DNA of 28,832 nt from positions 27,751 to 56,582 of the forward strand of contig CAJTUQ010000005.1 of the NCBI GenBank assembly GCA_910579335.1. The letters run 5' to 3'. The notes beneath the pieces are model-generated. The model saw nothing but the letters and a program-made list of their open reading frames with translations, was not told the origin of the DNA and did no database searches. How positions within the stretch are numbered: the stretch's first letter is position 1; the number at the start of each line of letters is the position of its first letter. Positions 15,101-22,411 of this stretch are shown piece by piece. Source of the DNA: an uncultured Dorea sp. GTDB lineage: Bacteria; Bacillota; Clostridia; Lachnospirales; Lachnospiraceae. A program made the translations under genes and the position numbers.

Positions 15101-15121
15101 GGCATTACAATATATTATAAT
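15093..15121 (+). promoter_or_regulatory. Internal promoter for nanK-nanR-nagA
   Basis: TTGACC (15093-15098), an exact 17-bp spacer, and TATAAT (15116-15121). The predicted start near 15128 lies downstream of the ATG at 15120, which overlaps the -10 box, and leaves 16 nt before ATG 15144. Confidence 0.7.
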
Positions 15122-15143
15122 GAAAGACAGGCAGAGAGCAGAT

Positions 15144-16034
15144 ATGAGAAGGTATGTAAGTATTGACATCGGCGGGACAGCGATAAAATATGGGCTTATT
15201 GGAGAGGACGGCCGGATTTTGAACAGGAGTGCGGCAGATACGCAGGCGTACAGAGGAGGGGCTGCGATACTGGATACGGTGCTGGGCATAGCCGGACGAC
15301 TCTGTGCAGAGGAAAAGATTAGCGGAATCTGTATATCGACGGCCGGAGTTGTAGATACGGAAAAAGGGATTATCACGCACTCGGCGCCGTTGATTCCGGA
15401 TTATGCGGGGACAGAATACAAACGGGTACTAGAGGAGCGTTTCGGGCTCCCCTGTGAAGTAGAAAACGACGTAAATTGTGCGGGGCTTGCAGAGTATTAC
15501 TCAGGTGCGGCTGCTGGCAGCCGTATATCTCTTATGCTAACGGTAGGAACAGGTATCGGGGGAAGCGTCGTCATAGACGGAAAGATTTTCCGGGGTTTTT
15601 CCGGAAGCGCTTGCGAGGTCGGGTATATGAGCATGAGGGGAAGCGATTTTCAGACGCTTGGCGCAGCCAGTATTTTGTCAAAAAAGGTGGCGGGCTGGAA
15701 GAAGGAGGCGGAAGGGCGCTGGGACGGTATCCGTATCTTTGAGGCGGCAAAGAAGGGAGACATGCTGTGCCTTCGTGCCATCGATGAGATGACGGATGTG
15801 CTTGGACAGGGAATCGCCAATATATGCTGCGTCCTGAATCCGGAGATTGTAGTGCTTGGCGGTGGGATTATGGCGCAGGAGGAGATTCTTAAGGGCAGGA
15901 TTGAGAAGGCTGTTGAAAAATACCTGATTCCAGGAATCGCCTGTCATACGCGGCTTGCATTTGCCAGTCACAGGAATGACGCAGGGATGCTGGGGGCATT
16001 TTATCATTTCCGGCAGCGCCGTCTGGAGAGATGA
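15144..16034 (+). CDS. nanK: N-acetylmannosamine kinase, ROK family
   Basis: Phosphorylates N-acetylmannosamine with ATP to make the NanE substrate. ROK-family fold, 296 residues from ATG 15144. Visible are the N-terminal phosphate loop 'SIDIGGTAIKYG', 'ISTAGVVDTEKG', the catalytic Asp in 'ENDVNCAGLAEYY', 'TVGTGIGGSVVIDG', and a late 'VLGGGIMAQEE'. The usual ROK zinc site (EIGH followed by CxCGxxGC) is absent: the sequence reads EVGYMSMRGSDFQTLGAA, with Tyr for His and no Cys cluster. The frame is open to TTG 15093 and ATG 15120, but both lie in promoter elements. A GAGAG site at 15134-15138 suits 15144. Confidence 0.9.
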   Translation: MRRYVSIDIGGTAIKYGLIGEDGRILNRSAADTQAYRGGAAILDTVLGIAGRLCAEEKISGICISTAGVVDTEKGIITHSAPLIPDYAGTEYKRVLEERFGLPCEVENDVNCAGLAEYYSGAAAGSRISLMLTVGTGIGGSVVIDGKIFRGFSGSACEVGYMSMRGSDFQTLGAASILSKKVAGWKKEAEGRWDGIRIFEAAKKGDMLCLRAIDEMTDVLGQGIANICCVLNPEIVVLGGGIMAQEEILKGRIEKAVEKYLIPGIACHTRLAFASHRNDAGMLGAFYHFRQRRLER

Positions 16035-16063
16035 TTCCGGGGCGGGAGTAAAGTGAGGATAAG

Positions 16064-16894
16064 ATGGAATACTATGTGAAGTCGGTAGTGCCGATTATCG
16101 AATCGAATTATGATAATTTCACGACAGTGGAGAAAAATATTGCGGATTTCTTTATACAGAACCGGAAAAAGGTGGATTTTTCGGCAAAAACGGTTGCGGA
16201 AAACTTGTTTGTATCGGAGGCGTCGCTGTCAAGGTTCGCTAAGAAATGCGGTTACCGCGGCTACCGGGAATTTGTATACCAGTATGAGAAAACTTTTGTG
16301 GAAAAAGAAGAGTCTATTACCGGAAATACACGGATGGTGCTGAACGCTTATCAGGAGCTATTAAACAAGACCTACAGCTTGATGGACGAGGCACAGGTGG
16401 GGAGGATAGCCAGATACCTGAATAAGGCGGAGAGAGTATTCGTGTCCGGGACGGGAAGCTCCGGTTTTGCCGCTGATGAGATGGAGATGCGCTTTATGAG
16501 AATCGGCGTGGATATCAATTCAGTTAAAGATACGGATATTATGCGTATGCAGACAGTGTTTCGGGATGAGAGAAGCCTGATTTTCGGAATCAGTATCAGC
16601 GGTGAGCAGGAAGGGGTTCTGTATTTTTTGAGGGAGTCCTGCAAAAGAGGGGCAAAGACTGTTTTGATTACGGCACATAACAGGGGAGAGTTTGACGGAT
16701 TCTGCGATGAGGTTGTTTTGATTCCTTCACTAATGCATCTGAACTATGGCAATGTTATCTCACCCCAGTTTCCGATATTGGTTATGCTTGATATTATTTA
16801 TTCCTGCTATGTGGAGCAGGATAAATATAAAAAGGAGACACTTCACGATAATACTTTGCGGGCGTTGGAAGGAGTAAAGAGAGATGATTATTAA
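16064..16894 (+). CDS. nanR: RpiR/MurR-family transcriptional regulator (probable NanR)
   Basis: A 276-residue regulator with an N-terminal RpiR-type helix-turn-helix (residues 1-77; helices around 'AKTVAENLFVSEASLSRFAK') and a C-terminal SIS sugar-phosphate-binding domain beginning at 'VFVSGTGSSGFAADEM' (125-140). RpiR-type regulators of this build control sialic-acid genes in other Firmicutes, where the effector is usually a phosphorylated amino sugar such as N-acetylmannosamine-6-phosphate. Its likely targets are the nagB/nanE control region and the nanK promoter hairpin, inferred from position. ATG 16064 follows GTGAGGATAAG. The 3' end overlaps nagA by 11 bp, so the two are translationally coupled. 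Confidence 0.88.
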   Translation: MEYYVKSVVPIIESNYDNFTTVEKNIADFFIQNRKKVDFSAKTVAENLFVSEASLSRFAKKCGYRGYREFVYQYEKTFVEKEESITGNTRMVLNAYQELLNKTYSLMDEAQVGRIARYLNKAERVFVSGTGSSGFAADEMEMRFMRIGVDINSVKDTDIMRMQTVFRDERSLIFGISISGEQEGVLYFLRESCKRGAKTVLITAHNRGEFDGFCDEVVLIPSLMHLNYGNVISPQFPILVMLDIIYSCYVEQDKYKKETLHDNTLRALEGVKRDDY

Positions 16895-18086
16895 AAATGT
16901 GAAAGTTTACACGGAAGACAAGACATTTGCGGACGGCATGATTGCCGTGAGAAACGGGCGAATCGACAGAGTGCTGTTTGGTGATGAGAGCACATGCAGC
17001 GAGCGCTTAGAGGAGGAAGTTGTAGACGGGGAGGGTGCATATGCGATACCGGGCCTCATTGACATTCATTTTCATGGATGCAAAGGCTATGACTTTTGTG
17101 ACGGTACGAAAGAGGCAATAAGGGAAATCGCAAAATACGAGGCTTCCGTAGGAGTGACCGGCATCTGTCCTGCGACGATGACTCTTCCTGTGGAGGAGCT
17201 TACGCACATTCTTTCAGTGGCGGCATCCTACAAAGCGGAATCAGAAAGCATGGACAAAAAGCAGGAAGACTCTTTGGGAGCAGAGCTTTTGGGTATCAAT
17301 ATGGAAGGGCCGTTTATCAGCGTAGAAAAAAAGGGAGCACAGGACGAGCGGAATATTATTCCCTGTGATACGGATATCTGCGGCCGTTTTTTGGAAGCTT
17401 CGGGAGGGCTTGTAAAGTTCGTGGGAATTGCGCCGGAGAGGAACGGAGATTTTGTATCCTTTATCCGGCAGGTTAAGGATAAGGTGCATGTATCCCTTGC
17501 CCATACGAATGCGGATTACGACACGGCAAAGTCTGCGTTTGATGCAGGAGCGGACCATGCGGTGCATCTGTATAATGCGATGCCGGTATTTACCCACCGG
17601 ACGCCGGGAGTCGTAGGCGCGGTCTCAGACAGTCCGCATGTCAATGCAGAGCTTATCTGCGACGGTGTGCATATCCATCCGTCCGTTGTGCGGGCGACCT
17701 TTAAGATGATGGGAGCAGACCGTATGATCCTAATCAGCGACAGTATGAGGGCGACGGGAATGCCCGACGGGAAATACCTGCTTGGGGGGCTTGAGGTCGA
17801 GGTGACGGGAAACCGCGCGACCCTTGCGTCAAACGGTGCGCTTGCCGGTTCTGCGACGAATCTCATGGATTGTATGAGGACGGCAGTAAAGAAGATGGGG
17901 ATTCCGTTGGAGACGGCAGTTGCCTGTGCGTCTGTGAATCCGGCGAAAGCGCTTGGAGAGTATAAAGATTACGGCTCGATTGCTCAGGGAAAGCGAGCGG
18001 ATATCGTACTGCTTGACAAAGAGCTAAAGATAAAGGCCGTTTTTAAGAACGGAGAGAAGGTAGAAAATCATTTGTTCTTACATTAA
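16884..18086 (+). CDS. nagA: N-acetylglucosamine-6-phosphate deacetylase
   Basis: Removes the acetyl group from N-acetylglucosamine-6-phosphate to feed NagB. It is a 400-residue amidohydrolase with all expected metal and catalytic residues: H62 and H64 in 'DIHFHG', E141 in 'NMEGPFIS', H207 in 'SLAHTNADYD', H228 in 'AVHLYNAM', and the catalytic base D286 in 'LISDSM'. The beta-sandwich parts are at both ends ('MIIKNVKVYTED' and 'KRADIVLLDKELKIKAVF'). ATG 16884 lies inside the end of nanR and is preceded by GGAGTAAAGAG. It is the last gene of the sialic-acid operon. No strong terminator follows before the next promoter at 18202. Confidence 0.97.
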   Translation: MIIKNVKVYTEDKTFADGMIAVRNGRIDRVLFGDESTCSERLEEEVVDGEGAYAIPGLIDIHFHGCKGYDFCDGTKEAIREIAKYEASVGVTGICPATMTLPVEELTHILSVAASYKAESESMDKKQEDSLGAELLGINMEGPFISVEKKGAQDERNIIPCDTDICGRFLEASGGLVKFVGIAPERNGDFVSFIRQVKDKVHVSLAHTNADYDTAKSAFDAGADHAVHLYNAMPVFTHRTPGVVGAVSDSPHVNAELICDGVHIHPSVVRATFKMMGADRMILISDSMRATGMPDGKYLLGGLEVEVTGNRATLASNGALAGSATNLMDCMRTAVKKMGIPLETAVACASVNPAKALGEYKDYGSIAQGKRADIVLLDKELKIKAVFKNGEKVENHLFLH

Positions 18087-18201
18087 AGTTAAAGAGCCCG
18101 ACGGCAAGCATTTGCGATGCCAATATTTTCTGCTGTCTTGTAGGGGAGGAGAACATTAAGTTCATGGTTTTTTGAAATATCTTTTGGAAGGAAAATACAG
18201 G

Positions 18202-18230
18202 TTGACAAATCTTTAGGAATCCATTAGACT
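18202..18230 (+). promoter_or_regulatory. Promoter of the tyrosine T-box transcription unit
   Basis: Perfect -35 TTGACA (18202-18207), a 17-bp spacer, and TAGACT (18225-18230). RNA would start near 18237, just before stem I of the T-box leader. The 115 bp between nagA and this promoter hold no convincing gene; a weak GGCA/TGCC hairpin near 18101-18119 is the only structure. Confidence 0.7.
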
Positions 18231-18236
18231 TTTGAG

Positions 18237-18580
18237 TAATATACAAAGGCTTTGAAAAGAAAAAGTAGCAGTCCTTACACCCATACAGAGAGCTGCCGGA
18301 CGGTGAGAGGAGCATGAAGGAGAGGACTTGCGAATACATCTTGGAGCCGCACACCGAAAATGCATGTATGGGGCATCTGTGCGATATCCTGCGCAGAGGG
18401 GGACTTTTCTGTGTCCGGGACATATGTGAAAGTAGGCTGTGACGTGGCGGCATACGTTATAATGTCAAAGCTGTGGATAGCAGCTTGCAAAGGCCGGCAG
18501 TGTGAACTGCCGGTGAAAAAGGTGGTACCGCGTAAAGATTTTCGCCCTTGTCTGTAAAGACGGGGCATTTTTTGTTTTCG
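18237..18580 (+). ncRNA. Tyrosine-specific T-box riboswitch leader
   Basis: The highly conserved T-box GGTGGTACCGCG lies at 18521-18532, with the acceptor-pairing bulge TGGT at 18523-18526; its last T fits the A discriminator base of tRNA-Tyr. Stem I elements 'AGTAGCAGTCCTT' and 'GGTGAGAGGAGC' precede a specifier loop 'CGAATACATC', giving specifier TAC (Tyr) at 18335-18337. A 'CCGGCAGT/ACTGCCGG' stem precedes the T-box. The terminator hairpin (about 18543-18567, GCCC..TGTCT with AGACGGGGC) is followed by ATTTTTTGTTTT. Uncharged tRNA-Tyr should favour antitermination and switch on the downstream genes, which include tyrS. Confidence 0.93.
18543..18580 (+). terminator. T-box-controlled intrinsic terminator
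   Basis: A stem made of GCCCTTGTCT and AGACGGGGC with a short GTAA loop is followed by a run of T residues. It competes with the antiterminator formed by the T-box sequence just upstream. Confidence 0.8.
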
Positions 18581-18621
18581 TAAAAATTTTATGCCTGTAA
18601 TGTTTAGAGAGGAGATTCAAT

Positions 18622-19251
18622 ATGGAGAAACAAAAGAAAATCCACCCTGCCAAGCAAAAAATCATTGCGAACTATAAAGAACAAAAGAAAATATATTTGG
18701 AAGAGGGATATAAGGAATGTCCGGAGACTTTCTCGGTACTGACTGCGAATCTAATGGCGTTTGTAGTGACAGCCCCGTTCATGATGATTGCAGTCGGGGG
18801 ATGGGTCCTGACGGGCGGCTTTCGAAAAAGCGGCTATTATGAAATGAATCTGCTGCTTGTATTTGCTTTGATGATCGCATCTATATTTATCCATGAGCTG
18901 CTTCATGGTACAGGATGGATAGGAATCTCCGGGAAAAGCTGGAAGAGTATTTATATAGGGGTGATGTGGGAGTCGCTGACGCCCTACTGTCACTGCAAAG
19001 AGCCTTTAAGTCCGAGAGAATATTTTGTGGGAGCGGTGATGCCGTTTGTCGTGTTAGGCGCAGGAACATATCTTTTGGCTCTTGCTACAGGAAGTTTTAT
19101 GTTTTTTTTGTTGAGTCTTTTTAATACCGTAAGCGCCGGAGGAGATTTACTGATAGTATGTAAGGAGTTCAAATACTTAAAACAAAATGAAAACTGTCTG
19201 ATACTTGACCATCCGGAAGATTGCGGGTTTATAGCATTTATTAAGGAATGA
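18622..19251 (+). CDS. DUF3267 putative zinc metalloprotease, membrane protein
   Basis: A 209-residue integral membrane protein of the DUF3267 family. It has a basic N-terminus, about four hydrophobic helices, and an HExxH zinc motif, 'IHELLHGTGW', in the second half of the chain. Further conserved segments are 'YCHCKEPLS' and 'TVSAGGDLL', whose Asp is a plausible third ligand. Its substrate is unknown; an intramembrane or membrane-embedded protease role is inferred from the motif. The start ATG 18622 has GAGAGGAGA upstream. It lies 54 bp after the T-box terminator and 48 bp before tyrS, so its expression should respond to tyrosine starvation together with tyrS. Confidence 0.85.
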   Translation: MEKQKKIHPAKQKIIANYKEQKKIYLEEGYKECPETFSVLTANLMAFVVTAPFMMIAVGGWVLTGGFRKSGYYEMNLLLVFALMIASIFIHELLHGTGWIGISGKSWKSIYIGVMWESLTPYCHCKEPLSPREYFVGAVMPFVVLGAGTYLLALATGSFMFFLLSLFNTVSAGGDLLIVCKEFKYLKQNENCLILDHPEDCGFIAFIKE

Positions 19252-19299
19252 TAAAGCTGAAAGGCTTTGGAATTATATATAGAAAAGGAGAGAGAAAAT

Positions 19300-20523
19300 A
19301 TGGGAATTTATGAAGAATTAAAGGCGAGGGGCCTGATTGCGCAGGTAACGGACGAAGAGCTTATCAGGGATTTGGTGAATAATGGGAAGGCGACGTTTTA
19401 TATCGGTTTTGACCCGACAGCGGACAGCCTTCACGTAGGGCATTTTATGGCGCTCTGTCTGATGAAACGGCTGCAGGAGGCGGGCAACAAGCCGATTGCG
19501 CTGATTGGCGGAGGTACTGCCATGATTGGCGACCCGTCGGGAAGAAGCGACATGCGCCAGATGATGACTACCGAGACCATTCGGCATAACTGTGACTGCT
19601 TTAAAAAGCAGATGAGCCGTTTTATTGATTTTTCTGAAGGAAAAGCGATGATGGTCGATAATGCAGATTGGCTTTTGGGGCTTAACTATGTTGAAGTACT
19701 CCGGGAGGTAGGGTCGCATTTCAGCGTAAATCGTATGCTGGCCGCAGAGTGCTACAAACAGAGGATGGAAAAGGGACTTAGCTTCCTTGAATTTAATTAC
19801 ATGATTATGCAAAGCTATGATTTCTACATGCTGTTCCAAAAGTATGGCTGTAATCTCCAATTTGGCGGCGACGACCAGTGGAGCAACATGCTGGGCGGCA
19901 CGGAGCTTATCAGGCGTAAGCTTGGCAAGGATGCCAGTGCGATGACGATTACGCTGCTTTTAAATTCCGAAGGCAAGAAGATGGGAAAGACGCAGAGCGG
20001 AGCCGTATGGCTTGACCCGGAGAAGACTACACCGTTTGAATTTTACCAGTACTGGAGAAATGTGGCGGATGCGGACGTTTTAAAATGTATCCGCATGCTT
20101 ACTTTCCTGCCTCTGGAAGAGATAGATAAGATGGATGCATGGGAAGGCGCACAGCTGAACCAGGCGAAAGAGATACTTGCGTACGAGCTGACGAAGCTTG
20201 TACACGGTGAGGAGGAAGCCGAAAAATCGCAGTCAGCGGCGAAGGCCCTGTTTAGTCAGGGAAATGCGGCGGATATGCCAAAGGCGGAACTTTCGGAGGA
20301 AGATTTGACCGAAGGGTCTGTGGATATTTTGTCCATGCTCGTCAAAGCAGGGCTTGTCCCGTCCCGCTCCGAGGCCCGGCGCGCGGTGCAGCAGGGCGGC
20401 GTGACGGTGGACGGCGAGAAGGTGGAGGATATTTACAAATCCTATACGAAGGACGACTTAACGGGCGAAGGACTTGTCCTTAAGAGAGGAAAAAAGAAAT
20501 TCTGCAAAATATTGATGCAGTAG
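19300..20523 (+). CDS. tyrS: Tyrosyl-tRNA synthetase
   Basis: Charges tRNA-Tyr; class I synthetase of 407 residues. The HIGH motif is HVGH at 45-48 in 'GFDPTADSLHVGH'. The tyrosine pocket shows 'QFGGDDQWSNMLGG', the KMSKS loop appears as KMGKT at 227-231, and a C-terminal S4 RNA-binding domain includes 'SRSEARRAVQQGGVTVDG'. An in-frame TTG at 19267 extends the frame, but AAGGAG at 19285-19290 sits 9 nt before ATG 19300, which is the start. Control is expected through the tyrosine T-box at 18237-18580, with the DUF3267 gene in between. The next gene begins 16 bp downstream. Confidence 0.97.
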   Translation: MGIYEELKARGLIAQVTDEELIRDLVNNGKATFYIGFDPTADSLHVGHFMALCLMKRLQEAGNKPIALIGGGTAMIGDPSGRSDMRQMMTTETIRHNCDCFKKQMSRFIDFSEGKAMMVDNADWLLGLNYVEVLREVGSHFSVNRMLAAECYKQRMEKGLSFLEFNYMIMQSYDFYMLFQKYGCNLQFGGDDQWSNMLGGTELIRRKLGKDASAMTITLLLNSEGKKMGKTQSGAVWLDPEKTTPFEFYQYWRNVADADVLKCIRMLTFLPLEEIDKMDAWEGAQLNQAKEILAYELTKLVHGEEEAEKSQSAAKALFSQGNAADMPKAELSEEDLTEGSVDILSMLVKAGLVPSRSEARRAVQQGGVTVDGEKVEDIYKSYTKDDLTGEGLVLKRGKKKFCKILMQ

Positions 20524-20539
20524 GGAAAAGGTGATAGAT

Positions 20540-21448
20540 ATGAGATGTATGCATTGTGACCGCAAGATACCGGATGATTCTATGTTTTGCCCTTACTGCG
20601 GGCAGGATGTAGAGGAAAACCAATCATTGGGCGAGCTGCAGGATCAGATATTAAAACAGCTTTCAAAGGAAATTACGGGCGAGCTTCCGTCTGCGTCATG
20701 GGACAGGGAGGAAAGGCGGGAATATCTTCGCAGGCGCCCCAGAAAACAGTCGAAGAGATATCTGGGAATTATTGCTTTGGTAGTGGTCGTCATGGCGTTT
20801 TTTATGGCGGCCATCTGGCTCATGTTTACTACGATGGATGCGAACGAGAGACGGCTTAGGCAGGAGAGAGAGCAGGAAATAAAAGAAAGACAGGAAAGCG
20901 AGCTTGAGCAGAAGAAAGATCCTGAGAGGAAAGAAGATGAGAATGCACGCACGGATGAGAATGAAGAAATAAAGATGTCATTTGTCAGTGAGCCGGGAGA
21001 TTTCGAGGATTATTATAAATTGTCCGTCAAGGAAGCGTCGGCAAGTTCCGTAATAACCCAGGAAGGAACGGATAACAGCGCTATGAAGGCCGTGGACGGC
21101 AATGAAAAAACCTCTTGGCAGGAGGGCGCGGACGGAGACGGAATCGGTGAAAGCCTGCATCTTACGCTGGAAAAATCATATAATGTAAAATATATGTCAT
21201 TTAAGCTGGGCAACTGGAATTCGTGGGAATATTATGATGGTAATAACCGTCCGAAGGAACTTGAGATTACTATGGGAGATGTGACACAGACGATTACGTT
21301 CCCGGACGGAAAAACTGAGTATTGGGTAGAGTTTTCCGGCGAGTGCCCGGCGACTGAGGCAGACGTGGTTATCAAATCCGTGTATCAGGGGAGTCAGTGG
21401 GACGATACCTGTATCGCTGAAATCGGGATATATGGCAGAGGAAACTAA
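20540..21448 (+). CDS. Zinc-ribbon membrane protein with C-terminal discoidin/NADase-type glycan-binding-like domain
   Basis: A 302-residue protein. The N-terminal zinc ribbon has two CxxC pairs ('CMHCDRKIPDDSMFCPYCG'). A basic stretch, one membrane helix ('YLGIIALVVVVMAFFMAAIW', near residues 75-95) and a highly charged helical linker of about 50 residues follow. The C-terminal region from about residue 165 ('ASSVITQEGTDNSAMKAVDG', 'TSWQEGADGDGIGE') resembles F5/8-type or NADase-type glycan-binding domains. The ribbon would face the cytoplasm and the sandwich domain the cell surface. GTG 20531 is in frame, but AAAAGGTGA at 20526-20534 suits ATG 20540. Function unknown; the gene lies between tyrS and cell-wall enzymes in one run. 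Confidence 0.78.
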   Translation: MRCMHCDRKIPDDSMFCPYCGQDVEENQSLGELQDQILKQLSKEITGELPSASWDREERREYLRRRPRKQSKRYLGIIALVVVVMAFFMAAIWLMFTTMDANERRLRQEREQEIKERQESELEQKKDPERKEDENARTDENEEIKMSFVSEPGDFEDYYKLSVKEASASSVITQEGTDNSAMKAVDGNEKTSWQEGADGDGIGESLHLTLEKSYNVKYMSFKLGNWNSWEYYDGNNRPKELEITMGDVTQTITFPDGKTEYWVEFSGECPATEADVVIKSVYQGSQWDDTCIAEIGIYGRGN

Positions 21449-21492
21449 AAGCAGCAGAAGGCTGCACGGGAGTAAAGAGGGATAGAAGGGTT

Positions 21493-22389
21493 ATGAGAAG
21501 AAGGAAAAGACGAAGAAGGCGGCAGAAGAAAGGGGCTTGGTTCTGTACCGGAATTATGTTTTTATTCCTTGTGGGAATCCTGCTGTTTTCCGGTGATAAA
21601 ACCGCCGGTGAAAAAGAAGCTGCCGCAGATGCCGTGAAAGAGACGGACGGGACGAAGGACGCTCTTGCAGACAGAGGAACGGAAGAGAAAGAAAAAGAAG
21701 AGAAATCGCCCGGCTATCTTGAGAATATTGACGGTATTGAAGCCGGGACGGTGTTGGATACGGAAACGCTTGATTTGTCCAAAGCGCCGGGATATTTTAC
21801 AATCAACCCGATTGGCGATGATATTGCGCAATATATAAACGGAAAATCATATGTGGAAAACGACCATATCCAATTAGAGGAGCTGCGCTACTTGAAGCTT
21901 TTGCACTATAATTATTCACATGAGATCCAGGTGGGAGAACTGATTGTGAACGAGAAGATAGCAGAAGACTGCAGAAAGGTGTTTCAGGAACTATTTTCAG
22001 AAGAATATGAGATTGAATCCATATGCCTGATTGATAAATTCTGGACGGGAGACAGTGTGGATTCAGATACAAATTCTATCGAGCACAACAACACTTCTGC
22101 ATTTAATTATCGGGTGGTACCGGATACAGACAGGCTTTCCAATCATGCGGCAGGCTTCGCCATTGACATTAATCCTCTACAGAATCCGTATGTGAAATAT
22201 AACAGCGACGGCAGTTTTGCAAAATATTATAAAGACATGGAAAAATATACGGACAGAAAACAGAAGGGGAAACATATGATTACCCATGACGATATCTGTT
22301 ACCGGATATTTGAAAAACATGGATTTACGTGGGGCGGCGACTGGAATACATCCAAAGACTATCAGCATTTTGAGAAAAAATTCGATTAA
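21493..22389 (+). CDS. M15-family D-alanyl-D-alanine carboxypeptidase-like protein
   Basis: A 298-residue membrane-anchored peptidase. An arginine-rich N-terminus precedes one membrane helix (about 15-33), then an acidic linker and an extracytoplasmic M15 (VanY/endolysin-like) domain. Zinc ligands are visible: H218 and D225 in 'SNHAAGFAIDIN', and H292 in 'DYQHFEKKF', with 'HGFTWGGDW' just before. Family members cut the terminal D-Ala from peptidoglycan stem peptides or cleave within them. The following gene encodes an L,D-transpeptidase, which needs tetrapeptide stems that a DD-carboxypeptidase makes, so the pair may act in sequence. ATG 21493 follows AGAAGGG. Confidence 0.85.
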   Translation: MRRRKRRRRRQKKGAWFCTGIMFLFLVGILLFSGDKTAGEKEAAADAVKETDGTKDALADRGTEEKEKEEKSPGYLENIDGIEAGTVLDTETLDLSKAPGYFTINPIGDDIAQYINGKSYVENDHIQLEELRYLKLLHYNYSHEIQVGELIVNEKIAEDCRKVFQELFSEEYEIESICLIDKFWTGDSVDSDTNSIEHNNTSAFNYRVVPDTDRLSNHAAGFAIDINPLQNPYVKYNSDGSFAKYYKDMEKYTDRKQKGKHMITHDDICYRIFEKHGFTWGGDWNTSKDYQHFEKKFD

Positions 22390-22411
22390 GAAATAGTAAA
22401 GGAGAGTACGG

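Noticed and set aside
15093..15143. Longer NanK starts at TTG 15093 or ATG 15120
   Set aside because: Both overlap the -35 or -10 box of the internal promoter and lack a ribosome site; ATG 15144 fits ROK family length.
18101..18119. GGCA/TGCC hairpin as a nagA terminator
   Set aside because: Stem of only four or so pairs and no adjacent T run; too weak to call.
19252..19299. AAAGC/GCTTT hairpin between the DUF3267 gene and tyrS as a terminator
   Set aside because: A 5-bp AT-rich stem without a T run is unlikely to stop transcription.
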